Positions 7,262-15,408 of a stretch of DNA of 38,264 bases are shown here, piece by piece. Position 1 is the stretch's first letter, and each line of letters begins with the position of its first letter. Both the position numbers and the translations under genes were made by a program. Location of the stretch: positions 1-38,264 of the forward strand of contig CANPBB010000013.1 of NCBI GenBank assembly GCA_947572235.1, given 5' to 3'. This DNA is from an uncultured Clostridia bacterium (GTDB taxonomy: Bacteria; Bacillota; Clostridia; Oscillospirales; Oscillospiraceae). Under the pieces are notes generated by a model. It did no database searches and was not told the origin of the DNA. It worked only from the letters and a program-made list of their open reading frames with translations.

Positions 7262-9129
7262 TGCGTGATTTGAGAGAGAGCCTGCCCGTCAAGGTAACAG
7301 CCCTGTTCGCAGCAGTGCTTCTGGTACTGACCGCGGCGGGGTCCATCGCCGCCATAGCGGTGGGCTACTACGCTTGGGACAAGGATGATACCTTTGAGGA
7401 AACCGCCATGTTCCAAGGCATGGCTCAAAATGTGGCCTATAACATCGCCTACCGCTACGCCCGCTTTGGAGACCCCTACCAGAGCTACTCCAACCGGGGC
7501 CTAAACGTGGTAATCCGCAGCGGCGGCACGGTGTACTTCGATGACCTCAATCCCACCCATAACACCTACGCCTATGTGGGTACCTACCTCTTTCAGGTGG
7601 ACAGCCTATTAGGTCCCGAGGCGGAGCCGGACCCCACCCGGCCCTTCCAGCTGGCGGTGGAGCTGCACATCACCGACTACAACGATGTGGCCGTCAGCAA
7701 TTTCAGCGACTACTACCGCTTCTACCGCTTGGTCCACCCTCTCGCCAGCCTGCTGCCCTATATCGTGCTCCTTTCGGTGCTGCTGTTTTTCGCGGACTTG
7801 GCCTTTCTCCTCTGCGCCGCCGGACACCGAAAGGGTCATGAGGAGATCATCCCCAACTGGCAGGATCGAATTCCCTTGGATGTATACCTTATCAGTGCAG
7901 TTTTCTCCTTCGCCATCGTCATCTCCGCCGTGGACGGCCTCCCCAGCAACCTCTGGCTGACGGTCCTCGCCATGGCGGTGATCATTATCATCATTACAAT
8001 AGGGGTTCTGGCGGTACTGCTCTCCTTGGCCACCCGGCTGAAGCTGGGGCACATCTGGGAGAATACACTGACCTACCGCCTGTGGCGGTGGTTCATCCGC
8101 TGCTGCCGGGCCTTTTGGAGGGGAGTGAAAGCCATGGTTCGAATTCTGCCCTTCACTTGGCGGACGGTGCTGTTCACCGTCGCCGTGCTGGGCACACAGA
8201 TCTTCCTCAACTCTTGGGGGGTGTGGGACGGGTTCCCCCTGCTGATGCTGATAGTGTTGGACTTTGCCATCGTCGTGGCCGCGGCATTGCTGAGCTGGCA
8301 GCTGCAAAAGCTCAAGGCCATGGGCCAGCGTCTGGCTGACGGAGACCTGGATGCCAAGCTGGACACCTCCCGCATGTTCTACGACATCAAGACCCATGCC
8401 GAGAACCTGAACGCCATTGGTCTGGGGATGAACCGGGCGGTGGAGCAGCGGATGAAGTCCGAGCGTCTGAAAACCGAACTCATCACCAACGTGTCCCACG
8501 ATATCAAGACCCCGCTTACCTCCATTGTCAACTATGTGGATCTGCTCAAGAAGGAGGACCTGCCGGAGCAGGCGGCGGAGTATGTCACCGTACTGGACCG
8601 GCAGTCGGGCCGCTTGAAGAAGCTGACGGAGGACTTGGTGGAGGCCAGCAAGGCATCCACCGGCAACATCCCCGTGACGCTGCAGCCCATTGTGGTCAAC
8701 GAGATCATCCACCAAGCGGTGGGGGACTACGACCAGCGCCTCACCGCCGGGAAGATCGAGGTGATCATCAACACCTTCGAGGGCAGTCTCTCCGCCATGG
8801 CCGACGGCCGCCTCCTTTGGCGGGTGCTGGACAACCTTCTGAGCAATGTCTGCAAGTACGCCATGCCGGGGAGCCGGCTGTATATCGACCTCACCACCCA
8901 AGGCAGCCGCGTAGCCCTGAGCATGAAGAATATCTCCAGAGACGCGCTGAACGTCAGCGCCGACGAGCTGATGGAGCGGTTTGTCCGCGGGGACTCCTCC
9001 CGCCACACCGAGGGCAGCGGCTTGGGTTTGAACATCGCCAGAAGCCTGATGGAGCTGATGGGCGGCACTTTTGGCATTGCCGTGGACGGTGATCTCTTCA
9101 AAGCGGAGCTTACGCTTCCTCTCGCGTGA
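7261..9129 (+). CDS. Membrane sensor histidine kinase
   Basis: 622 residues, partner of the response regulator. Helices at about 11-37 and 161-187 flank a ~120-residue extracytoplasmic region; four more helices follow (206-225, 231-256, 301-316, 325-348), then a HAMP-like linker, the dimerisation helix with phospho-accepting His413 (SHDIKTPL), and an ATPase domain with N box DNLLSNVCKYA and GSGLGL. The usual DxGxG (G1) box is replaced by MKNISRDALNVSADEL, which I associate with a known clostridial VanS-like subgroup. The six-helix membrane part is unusual for a simple ligand sensor and suggests intramembrane sensing. The start is the ATG overlapping the preceding peptide stop; a TTG one codon earlier is less likely. 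Confidence 0.92.
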   Translation: MRDLRESLPVKVTALFAAVLLVLTAAGSIAAIAVGYYAWDKDDTFEETAMFQGMAQNVAYNIAYRYARFGDPYQSYSNRGLNVVIRSGGTVYFDDLNPTHNTYAYVGTYLFQVDSLLGPEAEPDPTRPFQLAVELHITDYNDVAVSNFSDYYRFYRLVHPLASLLPYIVLLSVLLFFADLAFLLCAAGHRKGHEEIIPNWQDRIPLDVYLISAVFSFAIVISAVDGLPSNLWLTVLAMAVIIIIITIGVLAVLLSLATRLKLGHIWENTLTYRLWRWFIRCCRAFWRGVKAMVRILPFTWRTVLFTVAVLGTQIFLNSWGVWDGFPLLMLIVLDFAIVVAAALLSWQLQKLKAMGQRLADGDLDAKLDTSRMFYDIKTHAENLNAIGLGMNRAVEQRMKSERLKTELITNVSHDIKTPLTSIVNYVDLLKKEDLPEQAAEYVTVLDRQSGRLKKLTEDLVEASKASTGNIPVTLQPIVVNEIIHQAVGDYDQRLTAGKIEVIINTFEGSLSAMADGRLLWRVLDNLLSNVCKYAMPGSRLYIDLTTQGSRVALSMKNISRDALNVSADELMERFVRGDSSRHTEGSGLGLNIARSLMELMGGTFGIAVDGDLFKAELTLPLA

Positions 9130-9144
9130 AATCTGCGGATTTCA
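9127..9144. repeat. Short palindrome, GAAATCTG-GGATTTC family (copy 2)
   Basis: TGAAATCTGCGGATTTCA overlaps the kinase stop codon: the TGA is the first three bases of the palindrome. Seven-base arms are perfect around a four-base centre. The 140 bp from here to the terminator at 9271 hold no gene. Confidence 0.6.
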
Positions 9145-9270
9145 TGTGAAGGAGATTTCGCTGCGCTGGGGGCCTGCGGCATTTGCTGCACGCAAGGGAT
9201 TTTTCCGAAAATGCGATTCCCGGAAAAAATGATTTCAAGTCTCGGACACGAAAGCCCCGCAGGGTGCTTT

Positions 9271-9304
9271 AAGGCCCGGACTGCTGCGCAGCAGTCCGGG
9301 CCTT
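9271..9304. terminator. Bidirectional terminator, 17+17 palindrome
   Basis: A perfect 34-bp palindrome (arms 9271-9287 and 9288-9304) with TTTT-rich flank on the plus side and A/T ends both ways. It lies between the kinase operon and the converging ECF S-component gene and can end both transcripts. Confidence 0.85.
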
Positions 9305-9318
9305 TTCATTCGCTTATC

Positions 9319-9924
9319 TTACTGCGCGGCCTTCTGTACCGCGCTCTGGGGGAGGAAGTGGAGCATGGCCTTGCTGAGGGCCGCAGCCACCAAGGCACAA
9401 ATCACCACCTCTAAGGCCACATTCAGCGTAAAGAAGCTGAGGAAAATGGCGAAAAATCCGGTGCCGCCAAAGTAGGAATTCTGGAAAATCCCCACCACCA
9501 TGCCCACAAAGAACACGGTGTTGGTCAGCGCACCGACCACAGAGGTAACGATGAAGCTCACCGCTCCCACCCGGTCCACCTTGCGCAGGGCTGGGAAGAT
9601 AAGCCCCGCCGCAATGCCGATCAATACCCGGGGCACCATGCAGCAGAGGAAGGTGGCAATGGGGTTGATGGCCAGCAGCGCCGCGCCGAAGAGGCTGGTG
9701 GAGAAACACTGGGCAAAGCTGGTAAGCCCAAACACCGCGCCCAAAAAGGCGCCGGACACCGGCCCCAGAACAATAGCGCCGATTACCACCGGGATGGTGA
9801 TGAAGGTGATCTCCACCGGCCCGGCCTTCAGGTAGCCCAAGGGGGTGTAGGCCATGAGGATGACGATTGCCATAAGTATCGCCGTCAGTGTGATCTTATG
9901 GACCTTACTTGTGCTGTGATTCAT
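9319..9924 (-). CDS. ECF transporter S component, probably for pantothenate
   Basis: 201 residues, almost entirely hydrophobic, about six membrane helices. ILMAYTPLGYLK near the N-terminus and ITFITIPVVIGAIVLGP followed by GAFLGAVFGLTSF are typical of the substrate-binding S subunit of group II ECF transporters, which share an EcfA/EcfT energy module encoded elsewhere. It lies 103 bp downstream of coaX on the same strand, which points to pantothenate (PanT-type), but a folate or other vitamin specificity is possible. AAGGAG sits eight bases before the ATG. I looked for a tetrahydrofolate or thiamine riboswitch in the 103-bp gap and found none. Confidence 0.85.
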   Translation of the reverse strand: MNHSTSKVHKITLTAILMAIVILMAYTPLGYLKAGPVEITFITIPVVIGAIVLGPVSGAFLGAVFGLTSFAQCFSTSLFGAALLAINPIATFLCCMVPRVLIGIAAGLIFPALRKVDRVGAVSFIVTSVVGALTNTVFFVGMVVGIFQNSYFGGTGFFAIFLSFFTLNVALEVVICALVAAALSKAMLHFLPQSAVQKAAQ

Positions 9925-10027
9925 TGCGGTATCTCCTTTGAGGGTATCTCACCTCGTGCTGCCGTCTCCTCTGCGGGAGTACAGCGCACAAAATCTTATA
10001 ACAACAGGGTCTCCCCCGCTATTACCT

Positions 10028-10810
10028 TCACAGCTTTTTGGCCGTATTCAGTTGATAGAGCTGCCTCAGTCCCCGCAGCGTCAGCTCCGGATCCACCGTG
10101 ATCTCACTGCGGCAGGAGGCGGTAAGGAGGGCGGCGGAGCCGCCGGTGGCGATGGCCGCGGCCCCCGCCATCCCCGGCAGGGCCCGATATCGCTCTAAAA
10201 AGCCGTCCACCATCATGGCACTGCCGCAGAGGAGGCCATAGCGCATGGCGTCGGCGGAATTTTTTCCCAAAACATTCTTTCCCGGCGGCCGCAGGGCGAT
10301 GGCGGGCAGCAGGGCCGTGGAGCTTTTAAGCAGCGCCGCACTGGCGTAGAGCCCTGGCAAGATACACCCGCCCAAATAGGTTCGGCTCTTATCCACCGCG
10401 GCGATGGTGGTGACGGTGCCCGCGTCGATGATCAACAACGGCACGCCATAGACCGCTATTGCGCCAGCGGTGTCCGCCGCCAAATCCGCCCCCAGCTCCG
10501 TGGGATCGTCAATGCGGATGCGAAACCCCGTCTTGGTCCCTGGCCCCACCTGTATCACCCGCAGAGCCGTCAGCCGAGTCACCGCCTCCTCCACAAGGCC
10601 TGTGAGGGAGGGCACCACAGAGGCCATGATGCACCCGGTGAGCCGCTCCCGGTCCACGCCGTTGACCCGAAGAAGGTCGTAGAGCAGCACCAGATACTCG
10701 TCGGCGCTGCGCTCCGCCTCTGCGGAAACCTTGGCGCGCATACGGAGCCTGTCACCGTCAAAGACACCCAAGGTGATGTTGGAGTTTCCCACCACAATAG
10801 CCAGCAGCAT
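10028..10810 (-). CDS. coaX: Divergent type III pantothenate kinase (CoaX family)
   Basis: 260 residues of the ASKHA-fold CoaX family, which phosphorylates pantothenate in the first step of coenzyme A synthesis. The fold marks are present: GNSNITLGVFDG at 8-19, GAD near the middle, DAGTVTT, YLGGCILPGL. However, the Asp that normally precedes GNT (DxGNT, position 6) is Val here (IVVGNSN), the usual GADR is GADL, and TTFD is TTIA. The last two changes occur in clostridial CoaX relatives; the first removes a residue considered essential. The enzyme may be weak, altered or non-catalytic. The ATG at 10810 has GGAGG seven bases upstream; the neighbouring S component supports a vitamin B5 context. 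Confidence 0.85.
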   Translation of the reverse strand: MLLAIVVGNSNITLGVFDGDRLRMRAKVSAEAERSADEYLVLLYDLLRVNGVDRERLTGCIMASVVPSLTGLVEEAVTRLTALRVIQVGPGTKTGFRIRIDDPTELGADLAADTAGAIAVYGVPLLIIDAGTVTTIAAVDKSRTYLGGCILPGLYASAALLKSSTALLPAIALRPPGKNVLGKNSADAMRYGLLCGSAMMVDGFLERYRALPGMAGAAAIATGGSAALLTASCRSEITVDPELTLRGLRQLYQLNTAKKL

Positions 10811-10835
10811 CGCCTTCCCTCCTTTTTCCGCTGGA

Positions 10836-10864
10836 AGTATACCACAATTCTGCTCCCCTGACAA
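10836..10864 (-). promoter_or_regulatory. Sigma-A promoter for coaX
   Basis: On the minus strand, TTGTCA (10864-10859), 17 bp, TATACT (10841-10836). It starts transcription about 20 bp before the coaX ATG and diverges from the radical-SAM promoter. Confidence 0.75.
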
Positions 10865-10887
10865 GGGTTTTTCCACCCAAATTCCCC

Positions 10888-10916
10888 TTGACTTCCCGCT
10901 CCTCCTGTAGTATATT
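10888..10916 (+). promoter_or_regulatory. Sigma-A promoter for the radical-SAM DNA-repair gene
   Basis: TTGACT (10888-10893), 17 bp, TATATT (10911-10916); start of transcription expected near 10923, about 44 bp before the ATG. Confidence 0.75.
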
Positions 10917-10966
10917 GTAATAGAACATTTATTCTATAATGCCATCTCAGACGGGAGGCACCGCTT

Positions 10967-12220
10967 ATGACTGTGATGGACAAGCTCACCATCCTCACCG
11001 ACGCGGCCAAGTACGATGCCGCCTGCACCTCCAGCGGAGCCAGACGGGGCAGCAAAAAGGGGTATATCGGCAACACTTCCAGCTCCGTGGCCGGCTGCTG
11101 CCACACCTTCTCCGCCGACGGGCGCTGTGTCACGCTTTTGAAAGTGCTGATGACCAACTGCTGCATCTACGACTGCAAGTACTGCGTCAACCGCTGTTCC
11201 AACGACACCCGGCGGGCGGTGTTCACGCCGGAGGAGCTGTCGGAGCTCACCATTGAGTTCTACCGGCGCAACTATATCGAAGGCCTGTTTCTCTCCTCCG
11301 GTGTCCTCCGGGACCCGGACTACACCATGGAGCGGATGATCCAAGTGCTCCATCTGCTGCGCAATACCTACCGCTTCAACGGCTATATCCACGCCAAAAC
11401 CATCCCCGGAGCGTCGCCGGAACTGGTGGAGCGGCTGGGAATGCTGGCGGACCGGCTCAGCGTCAACATCGAGCTGCCCTCGGAGGCGGGACTAAAGGCC
11501 TTGGCTCCCAACAAGACCAAGTCTGCCATTCTCCAGCCCATGAAGCAGATCCGCAACACTTTGACAGAGAACAAACAGGAGCTGGTGAAATACCGCCACG
11601 CTCCCAAGTTCGCCCCCGCCGGACAGAGCACCCAGATGATCATCGGCGCCACACCGGACAGTGACCGGCACATCCTCCGCCTCACCCAAGGGCTCTACGA
11701 CACCTACCGCCTCAAGCGCGTATTCTTCTCCGCCTACGTGCCGGTGGTGGAAAACAGTCTCCTCCCCACCCCGGACACCAAGCCGCCCCTGCTGCGGGAA
11801 CACCGGCTCTATCAGGCGGACTGGCTCCTTCGGTTCTACGGTTTCCGGGCGGAGGAGCTGCTCACCGATCAGGATCCCAACTTCAACCCCCTCATCGACC
11901 CCAAATGCAACTGGGCCCTGCGCCACCCGGAGTTCTTCCCGGTGGAGGTGAACACCGCCGCCTATGAGGACCTGCTCCGGGTGCCGGGTGTGGGCACCAT
12001 CAGCGCCCGACGGATCCTTTACGCCCGCCGAGGCGGCACACTGTACCACGAGGATCTGAAAAAGTTAGGCGTGGTGATGAAGCGGGCCCAATATTTTCTG
12101 GTGTGTAAAGGAAAAATCATTGATGGTCTCCGCTTCTCGCAGGACACCGTCCTCCGGGGCCTCATCGCCGCGGAAAAGCTGCCGATGCCGGAAATTGAAC
12201 AGCTAACACTGTTCAACTGA
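10967..12220 (+). CDS. Putative DNA modification/repair radical SAM protein (TIGR03916 type)
   Basis: 417 residues. The radical-SAM iron-sulfur motif CX3CX2C is at 66-73 (C-IYD-C-KY-C), and a helix-hairpin-helix DNA-binding motif (LLRVPGVGTISARRIL) sits near residues 335-350, followed by LGVVMKRAQYFLVC. This matches the family that is normally encoded next to a uracil-DNA-glycosylase-like DUF4130 protein and is presumed to repair or modify DNA; the reaction is not established. Here that partner is present at 13347 but separated by a TraX-family gene. GGGAGG lies eight bases before the chosen ATG; a second ATG three codons later is possible. Confidence 0.92.
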   Translation: MTVMDKLTILTDAAKYDAACTSSGARRGSKKGYIGNTSSSVAGCCHTFSADGRCVTLLKVLMTNCCIYDCKYCVNRCSNDTRRAVFTPEELSELTIEFYRRNYIEGLFLSSGVLRDPDYTMERMIQVLHLLRNTYRFNGYIHAKTIPGASPELVERLGMLADRLSVNIELPSEAGLKALAPNKTKSAILQPMKQIRNTLTENKQELVKYRHAPKFAPAGQSTQMIIGATPDSDRHILRLTQGLYDTYRLKRVFFSAYVPVVENSLLPTPDTKPPLLREHRLYQADWLLRFYGFRAEELLTDQDPNFNPLIDPKCNWALRHPEFFPVEVNTAAYEDLLRVPGVGTISARRILYARRGGTLYHEDLKKLGVVMKRAQYFLVCKGKIIDGLRFSQDTVLRGLIAAEKLPMPEIEQLTLFN

Positions 12221-12295
12221 AGGGGTGAGACTTTTCAGGAGTTGATGGGCTGTGCTGTGCTCTGTGCTTTCGCCGTGGGTGCATCATTGAAAGTG

Positions 12296-12349
12296 TAAGA
12301 AAACCTTAAACTTTTGCGTTCTCTTTTTGTAAGATTCCCCTGCTATACT
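12296..12349 (+). promoter_or_regulatory. traX-family promoter with direct-repeat operator
   Basis: TAAGAAAACC (12296-12305) abuts TTAAACTTTT (12306-12315); CTTAAAC is at 12305-12311 with a weaker TGTAAGA 11 bp upstream. The -10 TATACT (12344-12349, with extended TGC) lies 32 bp beyond CTTAAAC, and there is no good -35. Same arrangement as at the glycosyltransferase and response-regulator promoters. Confidence 0.55.
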
Positions 12350-12381
12350 CCCCCCATCTCATATGATTGGAGGAGTATTCC

Positions 12382-13248
12382 ATGTCCGCATTCGTTCTCA
12401 AGCTCATTGCCTTAGTATCTATGATAGCCGATCACACGGCGGCGCTGCTTCTGCCCTTAGGTCCGCTCTACATCTACCTGCGCTGCTTTGGACGGATGGC
12501 ATTTCTTATCTACGCCTTCCTGCTCACCGAGGGCTTCCGCCACACCCGGTCCGCGCCCCGGTACGCCCGCCGGCTGTTTCTCATGGGTGCGCTGGCCCAG
12601 ATCCCCTACGCCTTCACACTGAACGCCGGATTCCAAAGCCCGTTGGAGCGTTTCACCCACCTGAATATCTTCTTCACCTTGGGCTGCGGCGTCCTGCTGA
12701 TGATGTTCCTGCAATCGAACCGCCTACCGCTCTCCCAGCGGCGTCCTGTGTGGGGACTGCTGCCCTTGGCGCTGATCCCAGCCGCCCTCGCCCAGTTCGG
12801 CCTGTGGGAGCTGAGCTATATCATCACCGGCCTCTTGGCCATTGCCGCCCTCACCCTGTTCCTCCAAGACCGCCTCCCCTTCGACGCTGGGGCGGCGGCG
12901 GACTGGGCACTGAAAACCGCCGCCGCTCTCGCCCTCTACCAGCTGCTGCATAACTGGAGTGGGCGCCTCTTCCATATCGGTTTAGAGTTTGACTACGCCT
13001 TCTGGGCCCTGCTTTTTATCGCCCTGCTCTGGCCCTGCCGCAGCCGGCGGAGCCGCGCCGCGTCCATGCTGGCCATCGTCCTCATCTTCTACCCGCCTTG
13101 GTACAGTATGGAGGAATTTGCCTTCGCCCTGCTGGCCACCTTGGCCGTCATCCTCTACAACGGACGCCGGGGGCTTGATGACCACCGCCTGTTCTACTGG
13201 GCCTATCCCCTTCATTTGGCAGTCCTCTGGGGGCTGACGCTCTTCTGA
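12382..13248 (+). CDS. TraX-family integral membrane acyltransferase-like protein
   Basis: 288 residues with about eight membrane helices. FVLKLIALVSMIADHTAALL at the N-terminus, RCFGRMAFLIYAFLLTEGF, and the C-terminal HLAVLWGL are typical of the TraX family, named after the F-pilin N-acetylase but widespread in Firmicutes, where it is likely to O- or N-acylate surface molecules. The ATG at 12382 follows GGAGGAG by six bases; a TTG five codons earlier lies inside that site and is rejected. It interrupts the usual radical-SAM/DUF4130 neighbourhood and has its own promoter, whose operator-like repeats link it to the two-component system at 6387. Confidence 0.88.
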   Translation: MSAFVLKLIALVSMIADHTAALLLPLGPLYIYLRCFGRMAFLIYAFLLTEGFRHTRSAPRYARRLFLMGALAQIPYAFTLNAGFQSPLERFTHLNIFFTLGCGVLLMMFLQSNRLPLSQRRPVWGLLPLALIPAALAQFGLWELSYIITGLLAIAALTLFLQDRLPFDAGAAADWALKTAAALALYQLLHNWSGRLFHIGLEFDYAFWALLFIALLWPCRSRRSRAASMLAIVLIFYPPWYSMEEFAFALLATLAVILYNGRRGLDDHRLFYWAYPLHLAVLWGLTLF

Positions 13249-13249
13249 G

Positions 13250-13331
13250 TTGAGTTAGGAATTGTTTATACAATATAGGCAATCCTATCTGACGGAAAAA
13301 TTCCTGATTTCTCATCCCTAATTCCTCATTC
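13250..13331. repeat. Intergenic (A)TTAGGAAT-type repeat
   Basis: Contains GAGTTAGGAATT at the left, AATTCCTGATTTC and CCTAATTCCTCATTC at the right, so the ends are roughly inverted. Related AATTAGGAATGAGGAATT and ATTCCTAATTC units lie at 32550-32690. No gene. It lies at the downstream edge of the traX gene. Confidence 0.5.
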
Positions 13332-13346
13332 GCCGAAGGGAGCACT

Positions 13347-14159
13347 ATGGATACTGTCTACCGCTACGATGGCAGCTTTGAGGGCTTCCTCTGCTGCGTG
13401 TTCGAGAGCTATGTGAACAAAGAATCCCCCGCCGCCTTTCAGACCGCGGAGGATTTGAACCCCACCCTGTTCCCCATCCAGTGGGTGGAGAGCAACGAGG
13501 CCCACGCCCAACGGATTCTCCGCAGCATCAACCGGCGCTCCGCCTACGCCTTGGAGCTGGTGGAGAAGGGCTTTCTCACCTGCGCCGAGGAGCGGGAGAT
13601 GATGCTCTACCGCTTCATCCGCGCCCTTTACGACTTCGGCCCGGACTTGGTGCGCCGCCTCAGCGACGAAGCGGTACATCCCTTGGTGAAAGCCGTGCGT
13701 CACTTGGATGGAGAAGTCCACCTGCTGCGGGGCTTCACCCGCTTTTCGGACTTGGGCGGTGCACTGGTGGGGGAGATCGCCCCCAAAAACCGGGCCCTCC
13801 CCCTGCTGCGCCCCCACTTCTGCAGCCGGTTCTACAACGAGCGCCTCATCCTCTACGACCGCACCCATCGGGAGGCCCTGTTCTACCGGGACGGCAAGTG
13901 GTGTATCGCGCCCTTAGAGCACTTCGAGATAGCCCGCCCCAGTGAGCGGGAAGCCCAGTTCCGCCGGCTGTGGAAGCGGTTCTATGATACAGTGGCCATC
14001 GCCGAGCGATACAACCCCAAGTGCCGCCGCACCCAGATGCCCATGCGCTACTGGGGCACCATGACGGAATTTCAGGACGAGAGCTACTTCGAGGCCACCC
14101 CCGCGGCAGTGGAACCGCCCCCCGCCCCCGCCGCACTGAAGGAGGGCTGGCGAGCTTAA
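13347..14159 (+). CDS. DUF4130 / TIGR03915 putative DNA repair protein
   Basis: 270 residues. YRYDGSFEGFLCCVFESY at the N-terminus and the C-terminal KRFYDTVAIAERYNPKCRRTQMPMRYW region (two motifs: FYDTVAIAERYNP and MPMRYW) are characteristic of the family that accompanies the TIGR03916 radical-SAM protein; both have been linked to uracil-DNA glycosylase-like repair, without a defined reaction. Internal marks are RSINRRSAYALE, LRGFTRFSDLGG and RFYNERLILYDRTH. AAGGGAG lies four bases before the ATG. The pair is split by the TraX-family gene at 12382, so this gene may rely on readthrough or on the traX promoter. Confidence 0.9.
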   Translation: MDTVYRYDGSFEGFLCCVFESYVNKESPAAFQTAEDLNPTLFPIQWVESNEAHAQRILRSINRRSAYALELVEKGFLTCAEEREMMLYRFIRALYDFGPDLVRRLSDEAVHPLVKAVRHLDGEVHLLRGFTRFSDLGGALVGEIAPKNRALPLLRPHFCSRFYNERLILYDRTHREALFYRDGKWCIAPLEHFEIARPSEREAQFRRLWKRFYDTVAIAERYNPKCRRTQMPMRYWGTMTEFQDESYFEATPAAVEPPPAPAALKEGWRA

Positions 14160-14203
14160 AACAAAACAGACCCCAGAGAGAGCACGCTCCGGACATAGAA
14201 AAC

Positions 14204-14239
14204 ATAGGGCAGTACCGCCAAGAACGGGTACTGCCCTAT
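14204..14239. terminator. Bidirectional terminator between converging genes
   Basis: TAGGGCAGTACC (14205-14216) pairs with GGTACTGCCCTA (14227-14238). T-rich flanks follow on both sides. It separates the DUF4130 gene from the last gene of the immunity-like cluster, whose stop codon overlaps the right arm. Confidence 0.75.
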
Positions 14240-14595
14240 TCCTTTGCGCTCTGACCACCCAAATAGTCTGTCCCCACGTCGAAAAGGGCGGTATCCTCCC
14301 GCTGCGCTTGACCTGTCTCATAGATCTTCAGAGGCTTCGCCGCAATACGCAAAACGGGGACGTTGTCCCATGCGTCCAAAAAGGTGTAGGAAAAGCCGCC
14401 ATTCTCTGTCTCCACTACAGTGAAGTCAGAGATGTCTGTTAATACAGCACCGCTCCAAACCTCTGCCACCTCGTCGAACACCAGCACTAACTCCCGGCAG
14501 TCCCAAGTCTGAAAGGACACCTTCGCCTGCCCGACGCCGATAACCACGCTCTCAATATGTCCATCATGGGGCGAAAATGTATCTATCTCTCTCAA
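14236..14595 (-). CDS. Uncharacterised small protein, last gene of immunity-like cluster
   Basis: 119 residues, acidic, no membrane span; predicted beta-rich (VVIGVGQAKVSFQTWDCRELVLVF). The HDGHIESV start and TWDC motif recall small single-domain proteins found beside polymorphic toxins, but I do not recognise a named family. The start is a TTG whose TTGA overlaps the stop of the gene before it; GGAG lies about nine bases upstream, inside that gene. This coupling implies it is translated as part of the cluster. Its stop codon falls in the arm of the terminator. Confidence 0.6.
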   Translation of the reverse strand: MREIDTFSPHDGHIESVVIGVGQAKVSFQTWDCRELVLVFDEVAEVWSGAVLTDISDFTVVETENGGFSYTFLDAWDNVPVLRIAAKPLKIYETGQAQREDTALFDVGTDYLGGQSAKE

Positions 14596-14921
14596 ATCCT
14601 GTTATCTCCTCTCCGCCTGCTCCCGCATTCGATCCAAAATCGCCCCCACCGCTGCCACTGCGCCTGCTCTGTCTCCCCCTCTAAACGCTCCAAGGGGCAA
14701 AAATCGTACAGGCATTTGAAGTGGCAGAGATATTGAATCACCATTCTGTCAATCCAATCCACATCCTCTTTCGACAGCTCCCCCTGCCGCAGCCGCGCCG
14801 CCGTCTCATCCAGATTTCGGATGATCGAGCCCACCAGATCCGGCCGCCGCTCCCGCAGGATGCCGGAGACCTCCAAAACCCGCTCCAACAGCTCCCGCTG
14901 TACTTCCTGTCTGTCTCCCAT
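14592..14921 (-). CDS. Uncharacterised helical protein of immunity-like cluster
   Basis: 109 residues, highly charged and predicted alpha-helical (QRELLERVLEVSGILRERRP; KEDVDWIDRMVIQYLCHFKC), no membrane span, no family recognised. The ATG at 14921 lies eight bases from an AGG in CTGAGG; a GTG at 14930 overlapping the previous stop (GTGA) is an alternative that would add three residues. It overlaps the next gene by four bases. Tight packing with its neighbours suggests a shared function. Confidence 0.6.
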   Translation of the reverse strand: MGDRQEVQRELLERVLEVSGILRERRPDLVGSIIRNLDETAARLRQGELSKEDVDWIDRMVIQYLCHFKCLYDFCPLERLEGETEQAQWQRWGRFWIECGSRRRGDNRI

Positions 14922-14926
14922 ACCCA

Positions 14927-15408
14927 TCACCTCAGATCACCCAGCAAATCCTTCCCGAACAGCTCGCTGATTGGAAACGCCGGCACCACCTTTTTCCTCT
15001 TGTCGTACCGCTCAGAGGCATAAAAAGGCCGAAATATAACCCCTCTCCCCAGCTCCCTGCAAATTTCCGGGTTCACACTCGCCTCAAAATAGTCCACAAC
15101 CCGCTCCAGCAGTACCGGCGAAATCTCCTCAAACACCGTCTCCGTCGTCTGCACCACAACGGCCTTTTTTACCTCCGCCGCCTTCCAGCAGGGGGCATTC
15201 AGGATTGTTTCCCAGCCTAAAAGCTCCACATAAGGCCGTCCAAAGCAGGTGCGCCACTTCAACGCGGGACAACGAACAGACAAATCATCCGGCAGCAGCA
15301 TATTTTCCATGGCCGTGCAGGGAATGGCACTGACATAGTCGTATATCTCCGCGTGAACCGAGGAAAAAGGTGAGCCAAATCGTCACAAAACCGCACATAA
15401 CGGACCAT
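14927..15408 (-). pseudogene. Immunity-like gene, apparently frameshifted near its start
   Basis: The intact frame 14927-15310 gives 127 residues beginning MENMLLPDD, but that ATG has no Shine-Dalgarno. Upstream, a second frame starts at an ATG (15408) with an adjacent AGGAGG and reads MVRYVRFCDDLAHLF, then runs off-frame at a run of five A (plus strand 15364-15368). Joining the two there gives a continuous protein (..DDLAHLF / SSVHAEIYDYVSAIP..) of about 160 residues. WRTCFGRPYVELLG and an LNAPC stretch resemble immunity proteins of polymorphic toxin systems (weak). Either a real one-base deletion, programmed shifting, or an assembly error. Confidence 0.55.

Noticed and set aside
9925-10027. 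A vitamin riboswitch before the ECF S-component gene
   Set aside because: The gap was compared with the tetrahydrofolate and thiamine consensus cores and shows neither.
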